The notes under the pieces are model-generated. The model was not told the DNA's origin. It saw nothing but the letters and a program-made list of their open reading frames with translations, and searched no databases. Position numbers and translations under genes: made by a program. A stretch of 64,000 nucleotides of DNA, taken from Terasakiella sp. SH-1 (lineage in GTDB: Bacteria; Pseudomonadota; Alphaproteobacteria; Rhodospirillales; Terasakiellaceae). The stretch covers positions 1,086,501 to 1,150,500 of the forward strand of contig NZ_CP038255.1 of the NCBI RefSeq assembly GCF_004564135.1, read 5' to 3'. Below, piece after piece: positions 25,479 to 32,849 of this stretch (position 1 is the stretch's first letter; each line of letters opens with the position of its first letter).

Positions 25479-26921
25479 ATGACTTCTATGCTCCTGGTTG
25501 AAACGTCGGTATTGCAGATGGCCTCCCGCAAGGCGCAAGGCGGAGTGTCCATATATACAATTGCGGACTCACTCAGAGATGTCCTTGAAAAGGAAGCGGG
25601 TGTTGAGATTTCCGATCTGTTTGCAAGGCCATCACATGATGAAGAGGCTCAGCGCATTGACTGGTATTGCCCAAAGGGTGCCGTAAAAAAATATACCGAG
25701 ATCGTGGACGCTGAAGAAAAAAGGTTATTTGAAGAGGAGCTTCACAAAAAAGTTTCGAAAGTTACTGTGCTTATTGAGCGTTTTGAAAATAGTGAAGTTG
25801 ACAATGAGAGGGCCCTGGCTGAGTTTTTAGATGAAGCACTGAAAATTCCCAGTCGCGAATATATATATTCGGTTGATGGGAAACCAGTTTTTGCGGCTTG
25901 GGGCTTTGAGGGGAGAGCGGCTGATGAGATTGAAGACTTAAGCCAATATGCGGATTTGAAGGTTGATGATCAACATTCCCGTATTGACGGGGGCGAGGAT
26001 GGCGATGAGCGCCCGACGGATAGGGTGAGCGAAGAGGAAGGAAGAGATGATGAGGATGAATGGGCTAAGGGCAAAGAGATAAGGGCTAAATATACTGGTC
26101 CCAAGGCTAGGTGTTGGTGGTGCTGTTTGCTTCTTCCTCTTCTTCTTTTTCTGCTCGGGCTTTTCATTGGTCGGGTTTTATGTTTTTGCTTCCTAACGGA
26201 TTTTCAATCTATATTGTCAGGCCAAGGGTCCTTGAATAGTTGTATTCAGCAAAGTGTCACCGTTGAGGTGCCTCCGATAGAGGGTCCCGAGCCACCTGGG
26301 CGGGATGCCCCTCGGAATGAGATAGAGGTTCCTGATCCTCCAATAATGGATCCAGATCCTCGACTAGAGGACCCAGGGCCTCCGTTTCAGGATACTGAGC
26401 CTCCTCTAGAGGACCCCGAGCCTCCATTAGAGGAGGCATTGTTAAAAGAAAAGGAAACTATTGAGAATGAAATTGATGATCGGCGAGAGCGAGAAGGTGG
26501 AAAAGTAGGTCAAATTACCGTTTCCTTGTCTTGGGATACCAAAGACGATCTTGACCTTTATATTGCGTGCCCAGCAGTCCCTGACCCGTCTCTTCTCGCT
26601 GTGTTGGCAGAGACTGTTCTCGGGGTGAGTGAGACACGAACAATTTATTATGGGAGTTTAACGGCCTGTGGAGGCACTCTTGATGTTGATATGAATTATA
26701 AGAGTGTTGAGGACAGCCCAGTTGAAAATGTTACGTTCCCGGATAGGCCCGATGTTCCCGGAACCTATACAGTTTATGTGAGTAATAACGGTGACCGTGA
26801 TCCCGTTGGGCAAGAAATACCCTTTAGTCTTATTGTGAAGAAAGGGGACGACACTGATTTAGTTCAAGGTGTAATAGATAAAGCGGGACGGAAGGTTGAA
26901 GTGACTTCCTTTATCTATTGA
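25479..26921 (+). CDS. srfA: SrfA-like membrane protein with Pro-rich linker and DUF2135-like end
   Basis: 480 residues from ATG 25479. The N-terminal 150 residues include EAQRIDWYCPKG, which resembles the N-terminus of enterobacterial SrfA proteins. The match is from memory and only moderately sure. An acidic stretch (about 160-195) leads to a striking Cys/Trp/Leu-rich membrane segment (RCWWCCLLLPLLLFLLGLFIG, then CFCF). A Pro-Asp-Glu repeat region follows (about 265-320, PDPPIMDPDPRLEDPGPP and similar). The end is a beta domain reading SLSWDTKDDLDLYIACP, CGGTLDVDMN, ENVTFPD and PGTYTVYV, which resembles the DUF2135/YfaP-type domain. The domain order suggests a cytoplasmic head and an extracytoplasmic sensor or binding domain on a stiff stalk. 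It closes the cluster. Confidence 0.65.
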   Translation: MTSMLLVETSVLQMASRKAQGGVSIYTIADSLRDVLEKEAGVEISDLFARPSHDEEAQRIDWYCPKGAVKKYTEIVDAEEKRLFEEELHKKVSKVTVLIERFENSEVDNERALAEFLDEALKIPSREYIYSVDGKPVFAAWGFEGRAADEIEDLSQYADLKVDDQHSRIDGGEDGDERPTDRVSEEEGRDDEDEWAKGKEIRAKYTGPKARCWWCCLLLPLLLFLLGLFIGRVLCFCFLTDFQSILSGQGSLNSCIQQSVTVEVPPIEGPEPPGRDAPRNEIEVPDPPIMDPDPRLEDPGPPFQDTEPPLEDPEPPLEEALLKEKETIENEIDDRREREGGKVGQITVSLSWDTKDDLDLYIACPAVPDPSLLAVLAETVLGVSETRTIYYGSLTACGGTLDVDMNYKSVEDSPVENVTFPDRPDVPGTYTVYVSNNGDRDPVGQEIPFSLIVKKGDDTDLVQGVIDKAGRKVEVTSFIY

Positions 26922-26969
26922 TAGTACTCTTGAATGTTTTGGACTTGTACGGAAAAAGTGGAGGGTGTC

Positions 26970-27800
26970 TCACTTATTTAAGCAGCACGTTTTTCAAACT
27001 TGATAGGACTGAGGCCATTCAGGTATGAATGACGGCGACGGGCATTGTAGAATCCATTTATGTATTTGAACAATTCCTTTTTGGCTTGATCTCGTGTCTG
27101 GAAGGCAATTTTCCAGACCATTTCCGCTTTCAAGGTTTTGAAGAAGGTCTCTACAGCAGCATTATCATAACAATTCCCCTTGCCGGACATTGACTGCTTG
27201 AACTCATACTTTGCCAGCAGTTTACGGAACTTGGTTGAGCAATATTGACTGCCTCGATCTGAATGGAAAATGACACCTGGTGGATTCAGGAGTGAAGTGC
27301 AATAGCTTTGTTCAAAGCATCAATTACCAAATCCTTCTTCATCCGCCTGCTTGCAGACCAGCCAATCACGCGACGCGAGTAAAGATCGATGACAACCGCC
27401 AGATACAGCCAGCCTTCTCCTGTCCACAGGTAGGTAATATCGCCAGCCCATTTCTTATCCGGTGCATTCGCTGTAAAATCACCATACAGCAAGTTAGGCG
27501 AGATATTATGAGCATGATCGCTATCGATTGTGCGTTTGAATTTCTGGCTTCGTAGGATCCGTAAATTATTCTGTTTCATAATACGGGCAACACGGTGCTC
27601 GCCGACACAAATGCCTTCTTCCTGCAATTCATCTGTCATGCGGCCTCGTCGATAGGATTGGTAATTGGCGTAGTGAATGGATTTAATATGGGCAAGTAAG
27701 ACCAGGTTTTCACGCTGGCGTTCGCTAGCGGGGCGGTTGCGCCATTGCAAAATAACCGCTCCACGTTCAACAAGTTTGCGCGAAGGGATGAATAGTCTCT
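26970..27800 (-). pseudogene. IS3-family transposase remnant (OrfB), frameshifted and truncated
   Basis: The two halves of a DDE transposase lie in different frames. The upstream part holds WAGDITYLWTGEGW (first Asp) and VIDLYSRRVIGW. The downstream part holds HSDRGSQYCS (second Asp) and MSGKGNCYDNAAVETFFKTLK (the Glu). The frame changes near 27285, just after KAIALHS, where NPPGVIFHSD should follow. Near 27745 a further slip disrupts the family's SGYFAWRNRPAS region, since one extra A is needed to explain the reading. OrfA and the 5' end are absent: the remnant stops abruptly about 15 bases before the next gene on the other strand. No inverted terminal repeats could be matched. Confidence 0.85.
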
Positions 27801-27812
27801 TGAGGTCTCACA

Positions 27813-28667
27813 ATGACTGAGGTGCAAACTGTTCAGGATAATGGGGTGGTTGCTGTTATTCCCCTCGCTGATTTACCTTCTGCTTTGTCTGCGGTGTGTA
27901 ACGATCATCAATCATTTAAATTGCTTTGTAAGCATTCGGACGCTGCAAAGTATGGTGTGCCAATGCGGTTAAGCACGTTTGAAAAGCTCATTCCGCTTTG
28001 TGACTGTCTGCAAATGAAACAGGTAATTGAAGAATTTCTAACTCCTGCTGGTGAAGAGTTTAATACAAGGCAGAATATTACGGCTTTGTTGAGCATGTAT
28101 CCTAAAGGAAAGTTTGCGTTAGAGAATACGCCGTATGTTTCAGCATTAATTCGGGCGTTTGGTCGTTTGCCTGAAGAACATATGCCGGTCTTGCTGGAAG
28201 CCATGAGCCAGAACAAACCAGAATATGCCCATGCAGCCGCCCATATGCATGAAGGCAATAGCGACGCGGCTTTAGCCATTTTGGAAGGTGAAGAAATCGG
28301 TCGGTTGGAAAAGCAATATGTGCCAAAGAACAACGCGGATTATAAAGATGGAATTTTAAATAAACTTCACGGTGGTGGCCTTGTTCTTGAAGCCTTGCCA
28401 ATTGAGTTGCGCGCTGGGATCGAAAAGACGGTGCGTTCAGTCTATACAAAGTTATCCCGTGATGAACATGACGTGTCTGGGGATGTTGACGAAGAACGCC
28501 TAGAAAAAGCTGTAAACATTGTAACTGGTGGCATGGTTGAATATGACCGCCCCGGCTTAAATGGTAAACCGGGTGCAAACCTACCAACGTTTGGTTTTGA
28601 AATTGATTTGGGCTGGAATGATGAACCGGCAAAGCCACAAGAAAGAAAAGAAGATGAAACAGAATGA
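27813..28667 (+). CDS. Phage-like protein of unknown function
   Basis: 284 residues from ATG 27813, with TTGAGG 8 bases upstream. The N-terminal half is helical and reads like a protein that follows cell or particle counts (repeated Ala/Met/Glu helices) without a known motif. The segment EKAVNIVTGGMVEYDRPGLNGKPGANLP near the C-terminus resembles a motif I associate with internal virion or structural proteins of alphaproteobacterial prophages (A-V-x-x-V-T-G-G...). The tail is acidic and Lys-rich. It sits right beside an IS3 remnant, so the 5' part may have been rearranged. The next gene overlaps its end by 14 bases. I treat it as a surviving piece of a degraded prophage, with modest confidence. 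Confidence 0.5.
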   Translation: MTEVQTVQDNGVVAVIPLADLPSALSAVCNDHQSFKLLCKHSDAAKYGVPMRLSTFEKLIPLCDCLQMKQVIEEFLTPAGEEFNTRQNITALLSMYPKGKFALENTPYVSALIRAFGRLPEEHMPVLLEAMSQNKPEYAHAAAHMHEGNSDAALAILEGEEIGRLEKQYVPKNNADYKDGILNKLHGGGLVLEALPIELRAGIEKTVRSVYTKLSRDEHDVSGDVDEERLEKAVNIVTGGMVEYDRPGLNGKPGANLPTFGFEIDLGWNDEPAKPQERKEDETE

Positions 28668-29202
28668 CGATCACATGTACTTTTTTACAGGGTTTGAACA
28701 TGGCTTAGCATATTATCTTATGGAAGGGTGGCCCCGTCGCGCTGCTGCTTTGGAAGTGGCAAAGAATTTAAAACTGAATAGCGGAATAGTTTTGGCCAAT
28801 GAAGAGGCTTTTAAACAAGCACGCAAAGCGCTGGTTAATGAAGAATATATCAAATGGGTTTCGGGTCTTATTCGCGATCATTTGGCATTGCAACATAGTG
28901 GAAGCGATATTGATGACCTAGAACGGACTTGTCGGCTCATTTCTCAAAGCATGAGAGGTTTTAGAAAAGAGATACAAGAAGTTGAGCATGGGCTTTTAAT
29001 AGAAGAAAATTCTCATGAGAAAGAAGAATGCCAGAAAATACAAAAGGAACTTATAGCATCTTATAAAAAAGAGTTATGGCGATATAACCTATGCCGAGTT
29101 AGACGTCGTCAAATTCGCCTGCTGATACCAGAAGATAGAATTTTCTTAAAACTTTCCCAAGTTCAGTTCCTAAGTGCGCATCCAAGTAATCGGCCACAGT
29201 AA
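28654..29202 (+). CDS. Hypothetical helical protein
   Basis: 182 residues from ATG 28654, which lies inside the end of the preceding phage-like gene (14-base overlap, GAAAAGAAG upstream). The first 90 residues contain YFFTGFEHGLAYYLMEGWPRRAAALEVAKNL and may form a small globular domain. The rest is a coiled-coil-like helix rich in Glu, Lys and Arg (RKEIQEVEHGLLIEEN, QKIQKELIASYKKEL), ending in the basic RVRRRQIRLLI. There is no signal peptide and no membrane segment. I do not recognise the family. The overlap implies it is translated together with the gene before it. Confidence 0.55.
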   Translation: MKQNDDHMYFFTGFEHGLAYYLMEGWPRRAAALEVAKNLKLNSGIVLANEEAFKQARKALVNEEYIKWVSGLIRDHLALQHSGSDIDDLERTCRLISQSMRGFRKEIQEVEHGLLIEENSHEKEECQKIQKELIASYKKELWRYNLCRVRRRQIRLLIPEDRIFLKLSQVQFLSAHPSNRPQ

Positions 29203-29204
29203 AG

Positions 29205-29219
29205 AATGCAAAATGCATT
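29205..29219. promoter_or_regulatory. Operator-like palindrome, copy 1
   Basis: Perfect dyad AATGCA-N3-TGCATT. A second copy with the same arms and a different centre lies at 29246-29260. The centres are 41 bases apart, about four helical turns, so both would face the same side of the DNA. The position is upstream of the small gene at 29336. Binding by a regulator is inference. Confidence 0.5.
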
Positions 29220-29245
29220 GTTTTAAACCTTTCTTACCATTGAAA

Positions 29246-29260
29246 AATGCAAGTTGCATT
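29246..29260. promoter_or_regulatory. Operator-like palindrome, copy 2
   Basis: Perfect dyad with arms AATGCA and TGCATT and spacer AGT, repeating the arms of the palindrome at 29205-29219. It lies 76 bases before the chosen start of the downstream gene. Confidence 0.5.
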
Positions 29261-29335
29261 CTTGCTCTAATTTTACTTGAAAATACTTTTTTACTTATAC
29301 AAAGTTGCTCTGCATTAATGATGAAAGGGCATGTT

Positions 29336-29644
29336 ATGGCTTTGAATACAGATTTAGTTATTGTTGATATGTGGCAAGAATTCTGTGCGCTGGAATGCTC
29401 ATTGAATGGCTCAATACAAGATGAAAAACCGGGGGAATGGGCACGTTACGATGAATTATTTGCAGCAATTGCGGCGTATGAGACAAAATCACCCGTTGGT
29501 GCACTGGTTAAATTGGCTGTGGCTGGAAGCCCAATGTTGGAAGTGCAGGAAGAGGAAGGCACACAAGAAGGTGAAATGCTTTCATCAGCCGTTAAAGTCG
29601 CGTCAAAATGGCTTAAAGAAAACCATTCTATAAGTATTCAATAG
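29336..29644 (+). CDS. Small acidic hypothetical protein
   Basis: 102 residues from ATG 29336, which has AAAGGG about 9 bases upstream. The frame is open for 54 codons further up, but that part would encode the operator-like palindromes and a non-protein-like Cys/Leu stretch, so the downstream start is preferred. The protein begins MALNTDLVIVDMWQEFCALE and has an acidic centre (EVQEEEGTQEGEM) followed by an amphipathic helix (LSSAVKVASKWLKEN). It has no signal peptide and no membrane segment. The family is not recognised. It appears to have its own regulated promoter region with two matched palindromes. Confidence 0.5.
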   Translation: MALNTDLVIVDMWQEFCALECSLNGSIQDEKPGEWARYDELFAAIAAYETKSPVGALVKLAVAGSPMLEVQEEEGTQEGEMLSSAVKVASKWLKENHSISIQ

Positions 29645-29671
29645 ATTGTATATTTGCAGATAAAGTCGATG

Positions 29672-29717
29672 ATAGCGGCATTGGTTCACGGGGATGCAGT
29701 GGAGCCGGTGCCGCTAT
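29672..29717. other. Extended hairpin between two convergent genes
   Basis: ATAGCGGCA at 29672-29680 pairs exactly with TGCCGCTAT at 29709-29717. Inside it GGTTCAC pairs imperfectly with GTGGAGCC, leaving a 9-base tip. It sits 28 bases after one gene's stop and 19 bases before the opposite gene's stop, so it could work as a two-way terminator, although the following T tract is weak. Confidence 0.45.
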
Positions 29718-29735
29718 ATTTCTATCCCGACATTT

Positions 29736-30401
29736 TTATTTTGGCAGTAAATCAAAAAGGTATTTACTTGCGTTCTCTGCTAGAGATTGGGCAAAACTTG
29801 ATGATCCATGTTCGCTTATTTTTTTAGCAAACTTCTTAAGTGTGTTACCGGTGTTCCCAACGAGTTCGGTTTCAATTAATGGAGCTTTAAGAAGAGTGAT
29901 AGTGGTTTCCAGAAGTTCGATTAACGAATGCCTGTAATAAGTATCAAGCTCCTCAATACTCGAGAGAGAGTTTGATCTTTTCAACTGTTCAATTACTTGG
30001 GTTAGTAAGTTTTGAATTTCATTAGCAAGTTGGTTGTCTTCTTTTAGGGGGTTAGGTATCCAGCCTGCGTATCCTGATTTTTGGGTGGCATCATCTATCA
30101 AATCACCAAGAATATCGTTTGATATTTGCACAAGAGTATTCAGTACGCGAAAAAATGACGTCAGTTTGATTTTCCTGTAGCCATGTGTTTTCGAAGTGAA
30201 AAAAGTCGTGCTGAGTGCAGTTTGATCGGCAATAAATTGTCTTGTTACTCCTAGTGTCCTAGGAGCAACCCAAACGATTTCCCAAAAGCTCGCTAGTTGT
30301 CGGTCATTATATGAACCGCTGGAAATCTCTTTCATAAGTTTCTCGGCAGATAGCCGTAACTTATTTATCTCTGGCGCGTTCACATGATCTGGTTTGTTCA
30401 T
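29736..30401 (-). CDS. Hypothetical protein
   Basis: 221 residues starting at ATG 30401. It is helix-rich, with no signal peptide or membrane segment. The first 100 residues include LGVTRQFIADQTALSTTFFTSKTHGYRKIKLTSFFRVLNTL, which has the look of a small DNA-binding helix-turn-helix (about 50-90), although I would not assign a family. The remainder is amphipathic helix (LANEIQNLLTQVIEQLKRS, HSLIELLETTITLLK). It lies 7 bases after the stop of a small membrane protein on the same strand and forms an operon with it and the gene before. Confidence 0.6.
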   Translation of the reverse strand: MNKPDHVNAPEINKLRLSAEKLMKEISSGSYNDRQLASFWEIVWVAPRTLGVTRQFIADQTALSTTFFTSKTHGYRKIKLTSFFRVLNTLVQISNDILGDLIDDATQKSGYAGWIPNPLKEDNQLANEIQNLLTQVIEQLKRSNSLSSIEELDTYYRHSLIELLETTITLLKAPLIETELVGNTGNTLKKFAKKISEHGSSSFAQSLAENASKYLFDLLPK

Positions 30402-30408
30402 TCTCAGC

Positions 30409-30636
30409 CTATTGAAATAATTTCGGGATTAGAATTTCTTTATAGAAGGGGAACGCAAACATATGCACAAAAGCCAAGGCGGTTATTGGTAGCTTTAAAG
30501 CATAGTAAATGAAGCCGTCTGGGAAAGTGTTTGCCCAATCCCATGCCTCATAAAGTGGCCACCACAAGATAAGCCACAATACGAATGCCATTGTACTATC
30601 TCGTTTTTTTACTGCTTCGTGTGGGGCTGATTTCAT
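30409..30636 (-). CDS. Small membrane protein
   Basis: 75 residues. The ATG overlaps the TGA of the upstream gene (ATGA), which supports both the start and translational coupling. A Trp-rich membrane segment (MAFVLWLILWWPLYEAWDW) is followed by a second hydrophobic stretch (LPITALAFVHMFAFPFY), giving a two-helix hairpin in the inner membrane. No family is recognised. Confidence 0.6.
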   Translation of the reverse strand: MKSAPHEAVKKRDSTMAFVLWLILWWPLYEAWDWANTFPDGFIYYALKLPITALAFVHMFAFPFYKEILIPKLFQ

Positions 30637-31520
30637 TTCTGGATCACATACAATTGAGCACCAAGGTTTTTCAATGCAATATCCGCCAGTGTCCTAAGAT
30701 TTTCCTCGGTTCTGGATTTTGCCGGGCGAGGTTCTGGAAGGCGGCGTGCTGGGTATTGAATAGGGGCTTCTGTTTCAATTTCTTGTTGAGGACTGATTAA
30801 AGCTCGTGCAATTTCCTGTGGTCCTTCAAGTTTGAGGCTTTCCTCTTCTCGCAATGCTTCTCTTTCTTCCTCTAATTCATCTGCGAATTGTTCTGCTTGT
30901 TTGGCCAATATAAGTGCTTCTTCAACAATGCCGCTATCTAGTGGTATGGAAATTTGATCTAGTTGCGTTGTCAGAGTTTTTCTAAATTCATCACCATGGT
31001 AGCCCCTAACCTCTTTTGGTTCTGAAAAAACGCGATGAATTCTTTCATCAAAAGAAACATGGTGAAACCCGTCATCAAGTACGCCGATATCACGAGGACG
31101 GATGAAAAATGATTTATCAATCATGTTTCCATTTTTCCATGCATCATTTAGTTCATTTGGTAGGTGGAACTTGGGCGCAGCATAAAAAACAGCATTAGGC
31201 CCTTGATCTAAACCCAGTAACAAATCGTGTTGGCGAGAACGTCTCCTTTCCGTGATTTTGAAGCGATAGAAAGGTAATTTGAAATTAATGTTATGGTCTT
31301 TAATCTCTTTTGCTGATCGTCTGGTTAGGCAGTCACTTCGTTTGAATTGAAGAAATAATAATATACCGGGAGAGTCTAGCTTAACGTCATAACCGCCACC
31401 GCTTCTACCTTCTTCAATTAGGCTCGGAAATATTGGAGCTGCATTCAAGTCCCCGATATCTGCAATGCATTCGTGAGTTAATGAAAAACCATATGAGAAT
31501 TCAGATATTTCGGGCGTCAT
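30633..31520 (-). CDS. Hypothetical protein, possible PD-(D/E)XK-like nuclease fold
   Basis: 295 residues from ATG 31520. The N-terminal 170 residues belong to a family I recognise only as conserved and uncharacterised. Its landmarks are GFSLTHECIADIG, PIFPSLIEEGRSGGGYDVKL, LFLQFKRSD, FYRFKIT, NAVFYAAPKFH and IRPRDIGVLDD. The Glu...Asp-Val-X-Leu...Gln-Phe-Lys order resembles the acidic and Lys residues of PD-(D/E)XK nucleases, with Gln in place of the second acid as in some restriction-type enzymes. The C-terminal part is coiled coil (EEALILAKQAEQFADELEEEREALREEE) and a Pro-rich tail. It is the first gene of a three-gene operon with a small membrane protein and a helical protein. The nuclease reading is inference and of low certainty. 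Confidence 0.55.
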   Translation of the reverse strand: MTPEISEFSYGFSLTHECIADIGDLNAAPIFPSLIEEGRSGGGYDVKLDSPGILLFLQFKRSDCLTRRSAKEIKDHNINFKLPFYRFKITERRRSRQHDLLLGLDQGPNAVFYAAPKFHLPNELNDAWKNGNMIDKSFFIRPRDIGVLDDGFHHVSFDERIHRVFSEPKEVRGYHGDEFRKTLTTQLDQISIPLDSGIVEEALILAKQAEQFADELEEEREALREEESLKLEGPQEIARALISPQQEIETEAPIQYPARRLPEPRPAKSRTEENLRTLADIALKNLGAQLYVIQK

Positions 31521-31620
31521 GTTTCAATCTTTCCATGTAATGTTGATTGATTTACAGGATTGCTTGATGATATTTCTTTAATTTAATTATTCAATAGTTT
31601 TCTACTAAAGGTGTTGTTTG

Positions 31621-32166
31621 GTGAAGCCCACAGAAAAGCCTGCATGGCTACAAAAGAGAGAAAAACTTAGATCGCAGCCAAATAAGAACGAATTCTTCGT
31701 GAGTTTGTTTGATAGAGTTTTTGAAGGAGCATTTCAGCATTTCAATTCCAGCCTTCCGGCTATGATGAGGTTGCTTGTACTTGCATCAGGTGCAGCGTTA
31801 GCGGCTTCGATTGGTGCAGCATTGCAGTATTCTGAAAATATGATGGTTGTTGAAATTTTGCCTTCAATTAGCGTTGGCTATTTCTGGGCTCTTGTATTTG
31901 GCTTTTTAGCAATGCTGACTTTGTTCTGGGGGAATAGTTCGTCTTTGCCTCTAATTATGGACATCCAATATCATTTTTCGAACCCTAAAGCTGGAGGTCT
32001 TGCAAAAGAGCAGAAAGCTGAAATTAAGGTCCACGTAGATACAATGAAGTTTTTTAACTATGTATGTCTGGCTTGTTTTGGAATTTCTGCATTTATATTT
32101 GTTTCTACTACGGGGTTACTTGTTTACGGAATAGATGAATTTTTAGCGTTGGCCCAAAAGAAATAG
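31621..32166 (+). CDS. Inner-membrane protein of unknown function
   Basis: 181 residues from GTG 31621, with AAAGG 9 bases upstream; the TTG just before it is also possible. After a basic 40-residue front there are probably four membrane helices: LLVLASGAALAASIGAAL, VGYFWALVFGFLAMLTLFW, then after a hydrophilic loop VCLACFGISAFIFVSTTGLLV. The arrangement looks like a small sensor or holding protein, not a transporter. The next gene starts 2 bases after its stop, so the two are one operon. Confidence 0.6.
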   Translation: MKPTEKPAWLQKREKLRSQPNKNEFFVSLFDRVFEGAFQHFNSSLPAMMRLLVLASGAALAASIGAALQYSENMMVVEILPSISVGYFWALVFGFLAMLTLFWGNSSSLPLIMDIQYHFSNPKAGGLAKEQKAEIKVHVDTMKFFNYVCLACFGISAFIFVSTTGLLVYGIDEFLALAQKK

Positions 32167-32168
32167 TT

Positions 32169-32849
32169 ATGAAAAACAAACATTTGAAATCTATGTGCCG
32201 TAAGTTGCTTCAAGGTGTTGCAGACACGCGGGGCACATTGAGCAATCAACAAGTTTTTCAACGAATTATGAAAAATGTTGCAGGACGTGATTTAGCGTAT
32301 TCTGGTGATAAAGAAGATCGGAGAGAATACTTTCATGATAAAGAATACCTGCTGCGTATCGTTCGAATTTTGGCGTCACCATTACAAGACGCTTTGATTG
32401 CGAGAATGTGGCTTGCGGCTGGTGAATTGGACACATACGGCGATGACATAGACATTGGGGATTTGTTTTTGCCGTATCATACTAAATGGAATAATGAAAA
32501 CCTTACGGATAAGGCGTGGCGAAGAGGTCAAGCTGAAACGATGCGGTTGGGAATAGACCCTGTATTAGTCTGGCCATGGCGTCATAGTCGATTATATGAG
32601 GTCTTAGCTTTGATTGGCGAGAACCGCCCCTATGGGGAATGGGAGCAAGATGATATAGGTCATGATTTAACAGTAGTAATGCCAGTACGAATTGGAGTGC
32701 TGGGTTCAGGTGGAAACCATTCGATTGCAACAGGAATTGCAATGCGTACTGGCGAGGTGAAGACCAAAAATGCATATGATTTAAGTGTGTTATATCCTAT
32801 CGTTCATAGTGACGGTCGTGGCGTAGCCCCCGAAAAGTGGTCCACATAA
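32169..32849 (+). pseudogene. DUF6710-like protein, 3' end replaced by an insertion sequence
   Basis: 226 residues are still open. The segment VLVWPWRHSRLYEVLALIGENRPYGEWEQD...VGVLGSGGNHSIATGIAMRTG is close to a pattern I associate with DUF6710 proteins (the GGNHSI motif is the clearest mark). After AYDLSVLYPIVHSDG the family normally continues for about 30 residues. Here the frame enters the end of the IS407-group element and stops after GVAPEKWST, so the natural C-terminus has been lost. It may be inactive. It is co-directional with the membrane protein before it. Confidence 0.6.

Noticed and set aside
26940..27830. Terminal inverted repeats of the IS3 remnant
   Set aside because: GTGTCTCACTT on one side and TGTGAGACC on the other are direct-like fragments, not inverted ends of one element.
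29174..29335. The upstream part of the frame before ATG 29336
   Set aside because: It would run through two palindromes and gives a Cys/Leu-rich leader unlike a protein start. The shorter start with AAAGGG is preferred.
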